From NCBI GenBank assembly GCA_026214975.1, contig CM047806.1, forward strand, positions 51,911,947 through 51,975,946: DNA of 64,000 nt, given 5' to 3'. The notes under the pieces are model-generated. The model was given only the letters and a program-made list of their open reading frames with translations. It was not told where the DNA came from and did no database searches. Each line of letters starts with the position of its first letter. Within the stretch, counting starts at the first letter, position 1. This stretch comes from Gentiana macrophylla. Taxonomy: Eukaryota; Streptophyta; Magnoliopsida; Gentianales; Gentianaceae. Made by a program: the position numbers and the translations under genes. Shown here piece by piece: positions 1-13,012 of the stretch.

Positions 1-1533
1 TCGATATGCTACCTTAGAAAAACCCGAAGTTTTTCTAAAACTCAAACCCAAGTATAGGAGCCGAAAATTCTAAGCTCCAATACTCCCAATATTTTGACTT
101 TTGTGATGTGATTTAGGCTTGGGAGAACTCTCTTTATATAGTAGAGTAATCCTTGTCCTCCAAGGATTAATTAATTAATACAAAATCAATCATATTAATC
201 CTTTTCCTTAAAAAAGATAAATCTAGAATATTCCCAAATTAATAAGGATATACAAAAGATTTTCTTTTCCTTAAATTATTTAACACATAAATAATTTAAT
301 CACATGTCTTATTATTTATTAAGAAAACTAATTTCCTAATAAATAACAATTAAAAAATGCGCCCCACCCTAAAACAAATTTAGGTCACACTCATGTTTCA
401 TTATTTTGGGCCGAGTCCACAAAAAATTTCTTTTCCATGTATATTTAATTATCTAGTCCAACTAAACAATTAATCCACAAATCAATTAAATAGTCCAATC
501 CAACTATTTAATTATAATTGAGGTGAAACGACGAGAAAACCTATATGCTATATTAGGAGCCACGTCGGGGACCATGAACCCATATTCAGTAGCTACAATA
601 AATTAAATAATATTATCCGTCAGACCGAATAATAATATTCAATCTATTAATTCCGGGATTACACCACCATAAACCCGAAACTAAACTCTGCCGAATATAG
701 ATAACTTACACTCAACCATGAGTTGATAAACGTCAACTGATATAATAATTACATACAGATAAATCCTCCATAGACTGTTCATTTCGAGTCGGGATATTTC
801 CGTAAACCCTTCTCGAAACATATTATCCTTATTTACCATTAACCCCCTAGTGATCAATTAGTTCACATACCGGACTAGTAGCTAATTAGTCTAACATGAA
901 CTCCCGGGATCGATCATTTTCTTAGGGCTAACAAATAAGGGAATTGTCTGTCTACTTCCCGAGGGAAGGAATGGATTCCATATCTGTGATAGCACAGACC
1001 ACTCACTCATTCCAGAATAGAGCCAACGAGAAGTGTTGGACCACATACTACGAAGTGATCCTTACTAACACATCAAACTCTACCCTAGTCTAAGCAGTTG
1101 CCTGTGATCACCTAAGGATTGAGATTAATCCGTATATGATCATCTTGTGATTCGATAAGACTTCTCGATTACGGAATTATATCGAGAACTCAAATCAAAA
1201 CGGTCTAGCCCTATATGATTATCATCATATATAAACGCCCCACTAGGTACCCTATTACCGACAGTCCGGATAAGACTGTCACACCGTAAAGTGTTCTGGG
1301 CGCATTATTAGCGTATTAATCATGAGACCCATACTCAGATTAATCAACGCTACGGACTAAGTTAGTTTTAAGTACATCTCACTAACTCAATCCTCTTGTG
1401 TATAGCCATACACTGAGTTATGTGATTACATAAACGAGGTACTTAGGGTTTTCAATAGTGTCTTAATTATAAGCATACATGCATATAATAAGATGAATTA
1501 TTAATTCTGTCCTAAAACAATTAGGGTAGACTG
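1..1533 (-). repeat. 3' LTR of element A (partial)
   Basis: This stretch matches 6852-8380 closely base for base, with small indels. On the minus strand it is the 3' LTR. The expected outer start, present in the other LTR as TGTTAGGTGTAG on the minus strand, is absent because of a deletion at 1533/1534. The short string gcatataataagatga occurs on both sides of that junction (about 1480 and 1543), which fits a microhomology-type deletion. No host gene is seen here. Confidence 0.85.
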
Positions 1534-3740
1534 ATCGTTGAATGCATATAATAAGATGACCCATACATCGTTGAATGCTGCATAAATGCAAGAATATCTT
1601 AACCAGGTGAATGGGTGGGATTGCCAATGATCGATTCTCTCGGATTTGAGCGAATCAAATCCTTTAGAATGAATCCCGATGGCATCTCAGACTCTGACTT
1701 CAGATAACACACCCATGTTGTTTCCAATTGTTTCAGTGTTACCATTCACAAACACTAATGTACATACTACTTTACTAATATTGATGCCCAGTCTACGAAA
1801 GACTTATCAACATTCTGGTCAAGTCCACATATTAAAATATATGACTTTGAAATGACCTAGAGGTTTGCTTTAATCCCCAAAGGATATAAGCTATGGCAGG
1901 CATCTTGCCAAAGGTTCTTTCTGAATAAATTAAGATATCATTAGTCTCGCAAAAATGTCTTAGGGAATCACCCCTATTTTCTGCTTTGTAACGAATCCGT
2001 TATTTGTTCTTAGCTAAAACCCTTCTGATCTGAATGAATTCAGATTCCGTTGTTCGGCAAGGAAGTCTTAGGGAATCACCTCTATTTCCCGCTTTCTGAC
2101 AAAATCAAGCAAGACTGAGTGGTAAGAGAGATCACGGTCTGGTTAAATTACTCAGCTTTGCGTTGAAAGTTAAACTTTCCTATTCATTCGACTCTTCTCC
2201 GTGTAGTTCCAATTACTCCCACTGGGCCTGAGATACTCAGGTGGTTCTACAAGAGTTCCAACAGAACTGGAGTATCAAACTCCAATCACAGGGTTATGGC
2301 TTTTAAACCAACCTCTACGATCAGGATCCTACACAGCCCATGAAGGACTATAGGTCATCAATCTACACTATAGACCGTAAGGTCCTGCAATGCGTAATGG
2401 ACAAACCATACTCCCACTGCGTTCGGGGTGGATTGATATACTGATCTAGTTTAGTAGTTTTATTAGTGTTATCACCAAATGCCAGTGTTGGATGTGGACT
2501 GAACAAATCAGTTAGTAACATCTCGAGTACAAATACTTCAAGATCTAAGGTTGTTATTTATAGACTCTATCAGACCGAGTTTGACAGTATAACCACCATT
2601 CTCTGATTTTACGAGTTTTATAACCAACCTGTACTCAATGCATTAAGATATTTCATGACCTGAACGTGTATGCAAAATTTCCAGTCCTACCTTCAAGCAC
2701 TCGGTGCCAAATGCCTCTATTTATGGAAGTGGGGTGAACCGAATTCACTCCTTATCCACAAATACGTAGGCATATTTTAGGTAGACTTCTCGGTTTTTCA
2801 TTACAACGTAAACCGTTATTTTGCAACCAATATATTAAATGAGTTCAGCAGCGTATCGTAGCACATCAATAACTATGTAAGGCAAATTTATGGTGTATCC
2901 CTTAGTGAAAACATTCCACTTGGAGGCAGGCCGAGCATCAGTCCCGAAGACTACGCAATAACCTATTTCTGAGTATGGAATACTCTATCTCTGGTGAAAT
3001 CAGAGATTCCCCCAAATATTTTTGATAAACTTACCGGAGTTTCGAGTATTTATCAGACAATATGTCACCACTCAGAAGCTTCCACTAGATTGTATCTTTC
3101 ATATGACCCCGAAGGTCGATATAAACAAGCTATGTAACTTCTTTAATTCTATTACCCTTTCCCGATTGAAAGGAAACTTAGGCATTGTTCCTTTGAGACA
3201 GGGTTCCTTTGACTGGGAAGTAGGAATCACCCTAAGCCAGTCTTCAGATCTTGTCTTTACGGGACATACACTAATTAATAGAAAGAAGCGTTTATCTAAA
3301 TACAGAAATCATTTGCGTTTATATTGTTTAAGATGTGTTACATATACCTATTCAGCATTTCTTAGTGGTTCTGACTTTATCAACAAAATTCTGAGTCTTG
3401 GGTTCATGCTATGAATGTTATATTCATCGTCAATAAGACAAACAAATTATCCTATTGAAAATGAATACGTTCGTTCCAACGAATCTGAAAACAGAAAATG
3501 AATTTTCTGTGATACTCAAGAATTGAATCCGAGATTCATTTCCTTATATCACTCCCACTAGTCTATCTGAAATAACTACCCGTTGTCTATTTTATTTATC
3601 GTTTAATGCAAAGCTACCTAGTTCTTCCAAAGAACTTTAGCTTTTGAGAAAATTGCTAAGGATGCATTGGTCAGTGATCCGAAATCACTTTCCTTATCCT
3701 ATAATTTCCAATTAATTTTTTGGTTTAGCCTTAAAACTAC
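1534..3740 (-). pseudogene. Degenerate copia pol of element A
   Basis: The stretch is collinear with 10280-12460 of element B. Near 3080-3130 the minus strand translates to a relic of the integrase start (LVYIDLRGHM, compare the usual LVHxDxxGPM). Frameshifts and stops are throughout, and no ORF of coding size runs on the minus strand. The 130-codon plus-strand ORF at 3022-3414 has no recognisable family and lies antisense to pol. I take the region as non-coding. Family assignment rests on the matching B copy, whose RNase H is clearer. Confidence 0.7.
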
Positions 3741-3914
3741 TTAGTTTAGATGACTAACACGTATAAACATTTTTTCCCATTCTCGACTTTCCTTAGATGG
3801 AAACAGTCTTGAACTAGCAGTTCGTTTGAGTAAACACTACTCTTGAACTGTGGGATGTTCAGTGTTACTTGCTTGGACTATCGATTTTTCTAATCGACAA
3901 ATCATAAGAGCAAA

Positions 3915-4271
3915 GCTCCCACTAGTTTATCGGTTCCAAATACCGTCTAACTAGCAACACTTTGTATTTATGATTTCTCAAAGATTAGAACATCACCTAG
4001 AACTAAGCTCCCACTAGTTTATCAGTTCCAAATACTGTCTAACTAGCAATGTTATGTTCACGATGTTTCAAAGATTATAAAATCTCCAGAACTAAGCTCC
4101 CACTAGTTTATCAGTTCCAAATACTGTCTAACTAGTAACGCTTTATTCTTGTTTTTCCATAAATGGAGAAACTCTTGTTTAGTACATTTCTAATGATTCA
4201 GAAAAACAACAAAATCATAAGGCTAAGGCTCCCACTAGTTTATCGGTTCCAAATACCGTCTAACTAGCAAC
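3915..4271 (-). repeat. Four-copy 44-bp direct repeat in the leader of element A
   Basis: A 44-bp unit beginning gctcccactagtttatc and ending ctaactagcaac occurs at 3915-3958, 4007-4050, 4096-4139 and 4228-4271. Copies 1 and 4 share cggttcc/ccgtc and copies 2 and 3 share cagttcc/ctgtc, so the last pair mirrors the first. The spacers (about 45-90 bp) are only partly similar; several hold gatttctcaaagatta-like text. Each unit contains ACTAGT near one end and ACTAG near the other. A partial relative, cactcccactagtctatc, is near 3550. Confidence 0.8.
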
Positions 4272-6568
4272 GCCTTGTGTATATGATTTTCCAATTTTTC
4301 AATTAGAAATTTGTTGTGTAATTACACTTTTAAAATTCACTAAATGAATTTGTCTGATAGTCCTATATTATCTTTTGTAAACTAAGTATGGTCGTCTCTC
4401 GTTCAACACAAGTGACATCCGTGACATACCTATACTATGTCATTTAAGTTTTTAAAGGCTCAAGGAAAAATCTCTTCCGAAAAATTAACTGCATTCTTTT
4501 GATAATTACAACGTACTTGTTACTCTCCACATTTTTAATGAAGTCCTATTACTAACAGTTTAGTAGCCTAGAGATTAAAGTTGTAAAATAAACACGACAG
4601 AAAGTTAAAATCAAAAAATAAATTTTCACTACTAGATTTTTATTTTAGGAATAATAAACTTGTTTAAAGTCTATCCTACCATTCCAAGGATTTAACCTCA
4701 CACCGTACCGCCGCCTTTAGGGTCGGTATCAGTACGATGACGGTTAAATTGAGACAATCTCTCTCAATGATTAAGCTTCGAGAATCGAACATCTCACGGG
4801 AATCAGACACCCCGGGCCTTAATTATTGATTACCTTCCTTTTTCTAGCCTAGATATTTCGAAAATATCCATAAAGAGTGTGACCTACTATATCAGATCTC
4901 AAAGTACGCCCCGAGTATACCACCTTTAGGGTCGGACAGTGACCCAACGAGTACCTGAAATCCTATCCTTTCGGAGACCAAGCCTTGAATTTTGATAGGG
5001 GTGAACACCATCCTTAGGGGGCCGGAATCAAAGCGTACGAGGCGTCACCCTTCTCTCACGTGCTTGCATCTATAGTAGAGGCCGTGGGGTTGGTTGTCGC
5101 CTTCCCGCTTCCACTCAATATTTTGAAAAAGTGGTGGGTTTACTAATTACGGTTTGATCTTTGACAATAAGAAACAATAAATCAAAGTACTCGAACGAGG
5201 GTCGGTTATGTAGGCAAGCCTACGCCGTCTTATTCGTTGGAACATATGTGATGATTCAGGCTAATCGGCAAGAGAAGCCCGCTTTAGCCCGATGGCTTAT
5301 CGGCTAGCTAAGTCTTGTCGAATTATCAGATCGTACATCACACGTGGAGGGAGTCGATTGAGTGAAGCTTCGGTTGAACTCGCCAACCATGGTTAGACCA
5401 TTTCCGAACCCGTGTACAATGATTTTCCAATTTCTAAATTATCAACCAAAGCATAATCTCGTTTCTATTTAAGGTGGGTTCACCGAAAACTCAACGATTT
5501 ATCTAAGTGGGATTCACCGAGAATCCATCACTAAAATCGTAACGATTGACAAAACCCGGTTCCTCGGTTTTTATAATTAGTTACTTATTTATTAAGTACC
5601 ACATATTAATTAAATAAGCCTTTAAACTAATTATACGAGTTATACATGCCTAATTTATTCGAAATAAACTAGCTACATGTATGCATTGGAGTGGAATCAT
5701 GATATGATGCATGTCATGGCAATTTCCGGTTATATCATACAATTTTCGATCATACACGAAAAAATAACGGAAAAATAAACACCGAGATAGATCGTTGGTA
5801 CCCCCGACTAACCTATTTTTTAAGGAAAAGTAAAACTAATCTAATCTTCGAGTCTTGAACTTCGAATCTTGAGCTCAAACCGCCGGATCACGAATCACGA
5901 ATCACGAACACCCAAGAGGAGAAAAGGCCTTTTAAATTAAATAAATCCAATTTATTATAATTAAAACCTTTTTAATTAGATTTTTTTTTTTTGTTGATAT
6001 TGTCGGCTGTTTTTAAATTATTTCCAAAAAATAATTTTTTTTTAAATTTTCTGCCAAATGGCAGAATTTTATAAAAAGAAATCAGGTTAAAAAAATACAA
6101 ACAGCCGCCTACAAAAATCCTAGCCGGATGCAAGTTTTATTAAAACCAGACTTATAGCGACGCTTTTCAAATACCGCAGAAAAGTCCTGAGCGCGCAAAT
6201 TTTAATTAAAAACAGCTTTTTAGCCGTTTCTCATCGTTCATACCTTGGGTTTCGCCTTCATCTTCATCTTTTCAGCAAGATCTTCATATTTCGAGCCCGG
6301 AATAAAAAAAATTACAACAAAAATGCTATATTTTTTTCGATTGCATTAAATTTAAAATACAAATCCTATGCTCAATTGTTACTAAACAAGAGAGCTACAA
6401 AATAGATCTACGGGTAACAAATCCAACCCAATCCATCTCTTCAACCACGACAATCACAAGGCATACAACATGATATTTTCGATACATAAAAAAAGAAAAT
6501 AAAGCAATCTACACATGCTATTCCACTCCTTAGATTTAAAATTTAAATACTTTGATTGCTATATCAAA
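4272..6568 (-). other. Non-coding leader/gag remnant of element A
   Basis: No ORF or protein family is recognisable on either strand. The stretch lies between the pol remnant and the primer site, where the leader and gag of a copia element would be. It has two GC-richer blocks (about 4690-5080 and 5160-5420) within AT-rich sequence and a T run at about 5980. It may be a non-autonomous (LARD-like) internal region, but that is inference from the lack of gag. Confidence 0.5.
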
Positions 6569-6581
6569 GGCTCTGATACCA
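6569..6581 (-). promoter_or_regulatory. Primer-binding site of element A (tRNA-iMet type)
   Basis: The plus strand reads ggctctgatacca, the reverse complement of TGGTATCAGAGCC, the standard site complementary to the 3' end of initiator tRNA-Met. It lies two bases from the LTR edge at 6584, which sets the element's orientation as minus. Confidence 0.9.
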
Positions 6582-6583
6582 CT

Positions 6584-8402
6584 TGTAGGATGTAATATCG
6601 CCGGATGGATCTAAGATCCACCCGATTACGCAGTGGAAAGTACAAGATCTAGATCTAACAACCAAAATACATAAATAAATAGATCTAATCCTACGAGGGG
6701 TTTAGATCGCTTACCGGTTTATTGTGAATAAACGTCTAGAACAATCTTCAATCCAATCCAAGCTAGTTGAGATCCTAGTTGAGAAGCCAAAGTCTTCCAA
6801 CGTGTATCTCCAAGCACCATCAGGTGGATGGTGTTTTAAGCCGCCGGACCTCATCGATATGCTACCTTAGAAAAACCCGAAGTTTTTCTAAAACTCGAAC
6901 CCAAGTATAGGAGCCGAAAATTCTAAGCTCCAATACTCCCAATATTTCGACTTTTGTGAAGTGATTTAGGCTTGGGAGAACTCTCTTTATATATGAGAGT
7001 AATCCTTGTCCTCCAAGGATTAATTAATTGATAGAAAATCAATCATATTAATCCTTTTGCTTAAAAAGATAAATCTAGAATATTCTCAAATTAATAAGGA
7101 TATACAAAAGATTTTCTTTTCCTTAAATTATTTAACATATGAATAATTTAATCACGTCTTATTATTTATTAAGAAAACTAATTTCCTAATAAATAACAAT
7201 TAAAAAATGCGTCCCACCCTAAAACACATTTAGGTCACACGCATGTTTCATTATTTTGGGCCGAGTTCAGGAAAAATTTCTTTTCCATGTATTTAATTAT
7301 CTAGTCCAACTAAACAATTAATCCACATATCAATTAAATAGTCCAATCCAACTATTTAATTATAATTGAGGTGAAACGACGAGAAAACTTATATGCTATA
7401 TTAGGAGCCACGTCGGGGACCATTGACTCATATTCAGTAGCTACAATAAATTAAATAATATTATCCATCAGACCGCACAATAATATTCAATCTATTAATT
7501 CCGGGATTACACCACCATAAACCCGAAACTGAACTCTGCCGAATATAGATAACTTACACTCAACCATGAGTTGATAAGCGTCCACTGATATAATCATTAC
7601 ATACGGATAAATCCTCCATAGACTGTTCATTTCGAGTCAGGATATTTCCGTAAACCCTTCTCGAAACATATTATCCTTATTTACCATTAACCCCTAGTGA
7701 TCAATTAGTTCACATACCGGACTAGTAGCTAATTAGTCTAACATGAACTCTCGGGATCGATCATTTTCTTAGGGCTAACAAATAAGGAATCTGCTCTGCT
7801 ACTTCTTCCGAGGAAGGAATGGATTCCATATCAGTGATAGCACGTACCACTCACTCATTCCCGAATAGAGCCAACGAGAAGTGTTGGACCACATACTACG
7901 AAGTGATCTTTACTAACACATCAAACTCTACCCTAGTCTAAGCAGTTGCATGTGATCACCTAAGGATTGAGATTAATCCGTATATGATCATCTTGTGATT
8001 CGATAAGACTTCTCGATTACGGAATTATATCGAGAACTCAAATCAAATCGGTCCAAATTTATATGATTATCATCATATATAAACGCCTTACTAGTACCTA
8101 TTACCGATAAAATCCGGATTAGATCATCACACCGTAAAAGTATTCAGGCGCATTATTAGCATATTAATCATGAGACCCATACTCGATTTAATCAACACTA
8201 CGGACTAAGTTAGTTTTAAGTACATCTCACTAACTCAATCCTCTTGTGTATAGCCATACACTGAGTTATGTGATTACATAAACGAGGTACTTAGGGTTTT
8301 CAGTAGTGTCTTAATTATAAGCATACATGCATATAATAAGATGAATTATTAATTCTGTCCAAAAACAATTAGATAATTGTCTTTCGGGCACTACACCTAA
8401 CA
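6584..8402 (-). repeat. 5' LTR of element A, 1819 bp
   Basis: The LTR begins TGTAGGATG and ends CACCTAACA on the plus strand, giving TG...CA ends on either strand. It is bounded on the left by the primer site. Its right end matches the LTR edge of element B, where the same minus-strand start reads TGTTGGAAGTAGCGCCCG. Identity to the partial 3' LTR is high, so A is fairly young. The base run after it (ggaat, 8403-8407) would be the target duplication. Confidence 0.88.
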
Positions 8403-9458
8403 GGAATTCCGTATCGTCATAGACCAACTATTTAATTTATTCTCGAGGTTCCACAAAATAAGACTTTACTCGTGTGTTAAGAGCCAACCCGGGGACCATA
8501 ACCTATAACCAGTAGCTACAATAAATTGAATAAAACATTCATCGGACAGAATATTTCTACTCAACTTATTAATTCCGGAATTACGCCACCATAAATCCGA
8601 AACTGAACTCTATCGATTATAGATATAACTTATTCTCTAAATGTCGAGTCAATAAGTGTCCATTGATATAATCAATACATACAGACTAACCCTCCATAGA
8701 CTATCCATATCGAAGCGGGATTATTTCCGTAAACCTTCTTCATTATATCTTATCCTTATTTACTATTAACCCACTAGTGATCAATTAGTTCATAACCAAT
8801 ACGAACTCGGCCGATCGATCAGTTTCAAGGATTAACAAATAAGGTGATTATCTTTCTACTTCCCGCAGGAAGGAATGGATTCCATATCTGTGAGAAACAA
8901 ACTCCTCACTCATTCCAGAATAGTGCCAACATGAAAGTGATTCGGACCGCGCCTCTTAGCAATATTTAACGAACACATCAAACCCTATCTTGAAACAAGC
9001 AGGCGTCTGCAATCACTTCATGATTAAGGTTAATCCATATATGATCATGTGATTTAATAAGATTTCTCAATCACGGAATTATATGAGAAATGCAGATTAA
9101 ATCAGTCCAGTCCTATATGACAACATCATATATAAATGCCCCACTTAGATAACCAATATCGATGGTCCGGATAAGAAAGTCACACCTTAAAGTGTTCTGG
9201 GCGCATTAATAGTTGTTTAATCAATAGACCCCATACTTTGATTAAGTTCACCATGGACTAATAGTTCAAGTGTATCACCATAAACTTAATCATCACGTGT
9301 GACACACACTAAGTTATATGGCTACATATGATACCACTTGGGTTTTCAGTGGTATATTACATATAAGCACGAATCAAATAATAAGATGAGAATAAATCTG
9401 CCATTTTTTAATTATAAAAACAATTACAGAAATTGTCGTTCGGGCGCTACTTCCAACA
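8403..9458 (-). repeat. 3' LTR of element B (partial)
   Basis: It aligns with about 7325-8402 of A's LTR with many substitutions (for example the block around agccaacccggggacc against agccacgtcggggacc). It ends in ttccaaca followed by the polypurine tract complement atctcccacttg. The remainder of this LTR would lie beyond A, to the left of the window. Confidence 0.8.
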
Positions 9459-9546
9459 ATCTCCCACTTGCCCGTATAGACAAGCAACAAGTCTTTCGGG
9501 CACTTTATCCAACGATCTCCCACTTGCCCGTAAAGACAAGCAACAA
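9435..9546 (-). repeat. Two-copy 56-bp tandem repeat over the polypurine tract/LTR junction of B
   Basis: Units 9435-9490 and 9491-9546 share ttcgggc, a ccaac[ag]atctcccacttg core, then gacaagcaacaa. Each unit carries both the LTR start and the polypurine tract (on the minus strand CAAGTGGGAGAT followed by TGTTGG or CGTTGG). The 3' LTR start site is therefore duplicated. Confidence 0.75.
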
Positions 9547-9599
9547 TTGTTTTTAGAGCACCACACCCTTATTCTTTCTATCCATAACACTTTTCCACT

Positions 9600-12440
9600 T
9601 GTTCTAAGCAGATGAGAAATATCTCCCAATTTCATACCCGCCAAGCACTTATCAGTGACATTAGATGCCACACGACTTGGTAAACTGATCAGCTAGGTTG
9701 TCAGCTCGAGGAGATGTTTTAGGACCGAAATGTCGCCTCTCTGCACGGTCTGTCTGATCAGGTGGTACTCTCTCTCAGTATGCTTTTGACCTCTTGTGAC
9801 TGTGAAGATCTCAACTGTTTTCACAATAAAATGGCATCGGCTCATCGAGACCTGGAATCACTTCCCGATCCATCAAAGAACTTCTCAAGCCACACTGCCT
9901 TTTTAGCTGCTCCGAAAGCTGCTATGTATTCGACTAATAGAGTCGAATTGGCAGTGCTGGATTGCTCCAGACTATAGCTCCATCACTATGAGTAAACACT
10001 GAGCCCGAGATAGATTAATGATCATCCTTAATCTGACTTAAAGTCAGAATCAGTGTAATCAAGACTCAGGTTTGCACCCGAATATACAATCACATAATTC
10101 CTTGTTTTCTAAAAATACTTGAGGATGCACTATACTACTATCCAATGCTCGAATCCAAGATTCGACTTTAATTTGACTTTTATAATCTGACTTTCTCTTT
10201 CCAAAAGAGAATCTATCCCATTTTCTCTATATCCAAAGATTTAAGAGAATTATTCCGTGAGAGGTTGGGTAGGAAACCTCTCGTTGAATGTTGCATACGA
10301 AAAATGCATTATATCATCTTAACCAATAAGATGGATAGGATGGCATACGGCTAACAACTTGTTCTCATGAATTTGACCGAATCGATTTCTAAGAATATAG
10401 TCCACTTCTCTGATTCAGAGAAGCTTTGGCTCGTCAGTTTCTGACTTCAGATAACACACCAATGTTGTTCACAACTGTTGTAGTGTTACCTTGCATTTAC
10501 ACTAACATCTACTATTTACCAATATTGATTCTCAGGTCTACATAAGACTCATCAATATTCTGGTCAAGCCCTTCATATTTCAAACATGTGGCTTTTAATG
10601 ACCTAGAGGTTTGCTTTAATCCACCGACGGATATAACCATAGGCAGTCAATCTGTCATTGGCTTAAAGCTAAAACCCTTTCGTTCCGAATGAATCTAAGC
10701 TCCTTTGTACGGCAAGAAAGTTTCAGGGCATCACCCATGTTAATCTTTCTTCTTTCCATGGAGTCAAGCAAGGCTGAGTGGTGAGAAAGTTTCAGGGCAT
10801 CACCCCTGTTTAACTCTCTACTTGTCAGGGAATTACCCTTAGACCACTTAACTTTGATTTGAAAGATAAACTTTCTCATTCATTCATCTATTCTTCACGT
10901 AGATCCAATTACTCCTACTGGGCCTGAGACACTCAGGTGGTTCTACAAGATTGTGAACAGAACTGGAGTACCAAAACTCCACTTACAGGTTTATGGCTTT
11001 AAATCAATCTCTTATTATTAGAATTCTATACAGCCTTCCCAAAAAGGACCATAGGTGATCAACTACCCCCAGCAAATGTAAAGTCTGCGTCACCACAGTG
11101 GGTCAATGGTTAAACCATACTCCCACTGCATTTGGGTGGATTGATATTCTGATATGGTGTAGTAGTATTTATCAGCGTAACCCCCAACAACCAATGTTAG
11201 ATGTGGTCTGATTAAATTAGATAGTAACTCCTTGAGTAACTATACTTTAATGTCTAAGGTTGTTATTTAAACATTCTTTTAGAAAGGCTGTGACAGTTCA
11301 ACCGTCATTATCCTATATTAAGAGTCTTATAACCAACCTTCACTCATTGCATTAAGATATTTCACGAACAGTCACTATCTGAACGTGTATGCAAAATCTC
11401 CAGTCCTACCTTCAAGCACCAAGTGCTAAACGCCTCTATCTGCGGAAGTGGAGTAAATGTTTTTCACTCATCATCCACAAATTCACAAGCATCTTCTAAG
11501 GTACACTTCTCGGTTTTACATGAAGATGCGAACCGTTATTTTGCAATCAATATCATAATTGAGTTAAGCAGTGTATTGTATCATATCAATAACTATATAA
11601 GGCAATCCATGGTTTATCCTTTTAGTGAAATCGTTTCACTCGGAGGTAGGCCGAGCATCAGTGCCAAATACTATGCTATAGCCTATATCTGAGCATGGAA
11701 TACTCTCTTCTCTAGTGATATCAGAGATTCCTCCAAATATTCAGATAAACTGATCGGCGTTTTGAGTGGTTGTCAGACAAAATGTCCACCACTCAAAAAC
11801 TCCCACTAGCTTGTATCCATCACAAAACCCTGAAGGTCAATATGAACAAGCCGTAATGCTTCTTCAGCTCTATTACCTTTTTCCTAATTGAAAGTTTACT
11901 TAGTCATTTTTTCCTTTGAGATAGTGTTCTTAGACTGGGAGATAGGAATCATCCTTAGCCAGTCTTCAGATCTTATCTTTAGGATATATGCACTAATTAA
12001 TAGATGCTGAAAAATTGTTTATCTAAATATGGAAACCATTTGTCTTAATAGTTTATGATGTGTTACATATACCTTTTTCAGCATTACTTAGTGGTTCTGG
12101 CTTTATCAGACAAAAGTCCGAGTCTCAGAATCGTATACAAATGTCATATTCACTTTCTTTAAGGCAACTATATTATCGATTTAAAAGTGAATCCATTCGT
12201 TCCAACGAATCTGAAAGCAGAAATTATATTTCTGCGATATTCAAGGATTAAAATCCGAAATTTGTTTCCTTATATCACTCCCACAATCTTAGATGAATTA
12301 ACTGCCCATTGTCTACTCTTCATCATGAATGCCCAGCTGCCTTGTTCTTACAAAAGAACTTTAGCTTCTAAGTCAAATTACTCAGTTAAGAAAGCCTTTA
12401 AGGATTCATAGGTTAGTCATCCGAAATCAGTTTCCTTATC
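9600..12440 (-). pseudogene. Degenerate copia pol of element B with recognisable RNase H and integrase
   Basis: On the minus strand, 9985-9610 reads as a broken copia RNase H: pieces such as YIAAFGAAKKAVWLEKF, PMPFYCENS, ADNLADQFTK and GDISHLL appear in the usual order. Near 11830-11880 the start of the integrase core reads GNRAEEALRLVHIDLQGFV. The intervening RT region is too decayed to follow. Stops and frameshifts occur every few dozen codons, so no product is expected. The plus-strand ORFs here are antisense shadows. Confidence 0.8.
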
Positions 12441-12480
12441 CTACCATTGAGATGGACCGTTAGTACCCCCATATCTAATC

Positions 12481-12663
12481 TATCATAAAATAAACAAATA
12501 AAAAAAACTAAACACAATCTAATAGGTTTACTAATTTTTATAATAGAATACCGAATATGCTTTTTTATTAATTAACCGATCCAGATCTTCAACAAAATCC
12601 CTTACAGCCGAGTTGGTCCAAACGCCTTCCTTCTTCTTGCTTCACCTGGGTTCGATTCCCTTC
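12481..12663. other. Short spacer with tRNA-like B box
   Basis: This stretch lies between B and F. It contains agccgagttggtcc and, about 35 bp later, gggttcgattccc, which resemble the A and B boxes of a tRNA gene or tRNA-derived SINE. I cannot fold a full cloverleaf, and F begins right after it, so it could be a SINE fragment cut by F. Otherwise nothing is recognisable. Confidence 0.3.
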
Positions 12664-13012
12664 TGATAGGAACCAACTTTACTGTACATTTCTGTACAGT
12701 TTAACCCACGATTATCATGTTTCTAGCATATTTTCGGGTGAGTTTAGACCCTATAATGAGTGTAATGAGGTTTTCTTTGCACGGCGAGTAACTGTCGGTT
12801 TTTCCGTAAACTCGGCCTACTTTTAGAACTTTATACTCATTTCCCGAGCACCCGTAGTTTGCGGGGTTATGCGTTTGCTTGTTGTTTCCATGTTTATGCA
12901 GGATTTGGGTGAGTCAGGAGCCCGGAAAGCGATGATTTATGAGTTTAGACATGTCCGAGGCGAGAAACGAAGGCTAAGTATGGAAAAAGTGAAGTTTTTG
13001 AAGTTAAGGCAT

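Larger units (their letters stand above)
1..8402 (-). mobile_element. Copia-like LTR retrotransposon A, truncated by the window start
   Basis: Positions 1-1533 repeat at about 6852-8380 as a long direct repeat. On the plus strand the right-hand copy is preceded by the reverse complement of the tRNA-iMet primer site, so the element reads on the minus strand: 5' LTR 6584-8402, primer site, internal region, then 3' LTR from 1533 leftward. The first 268 bp of the LTR at its low-coordinate end lie outside the window. The internal region (about 5 kb) has no intact ORF, only degenerate pol. The RNase H region, polypurine tract and the first bases of the 3' LTR are missing, because 1533 joins directly to pol sequence. 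The element ends inside the LTR of related element B, so A is the younger insertion. No target duplication can be checked because the left end is outside. Confidence 0.85.
8403..12480 (-). mobile_element. Older copia-like element B, related to A
   Basis: This minus-strand element is interrupted by A in its 3' LTR. It shows part of the 3' LTR (8403-9458), a polypurine tract, RNase H and degenerate pol to about 12440. Its primer site and 5' LTR are not found in the window. Overall similarity to A is clear but lower than the similarity between A's own LTRs, so B inserted earlier. Confidence 0.75.

Noticed and set aside
3022..3414. 130-codon plus-strand ORF as a gene
   Set aside because: It lies antisense to the copia integrase relic, is not maintained as an ORF in the related B element at 11740-12080, and has no recognisable family.
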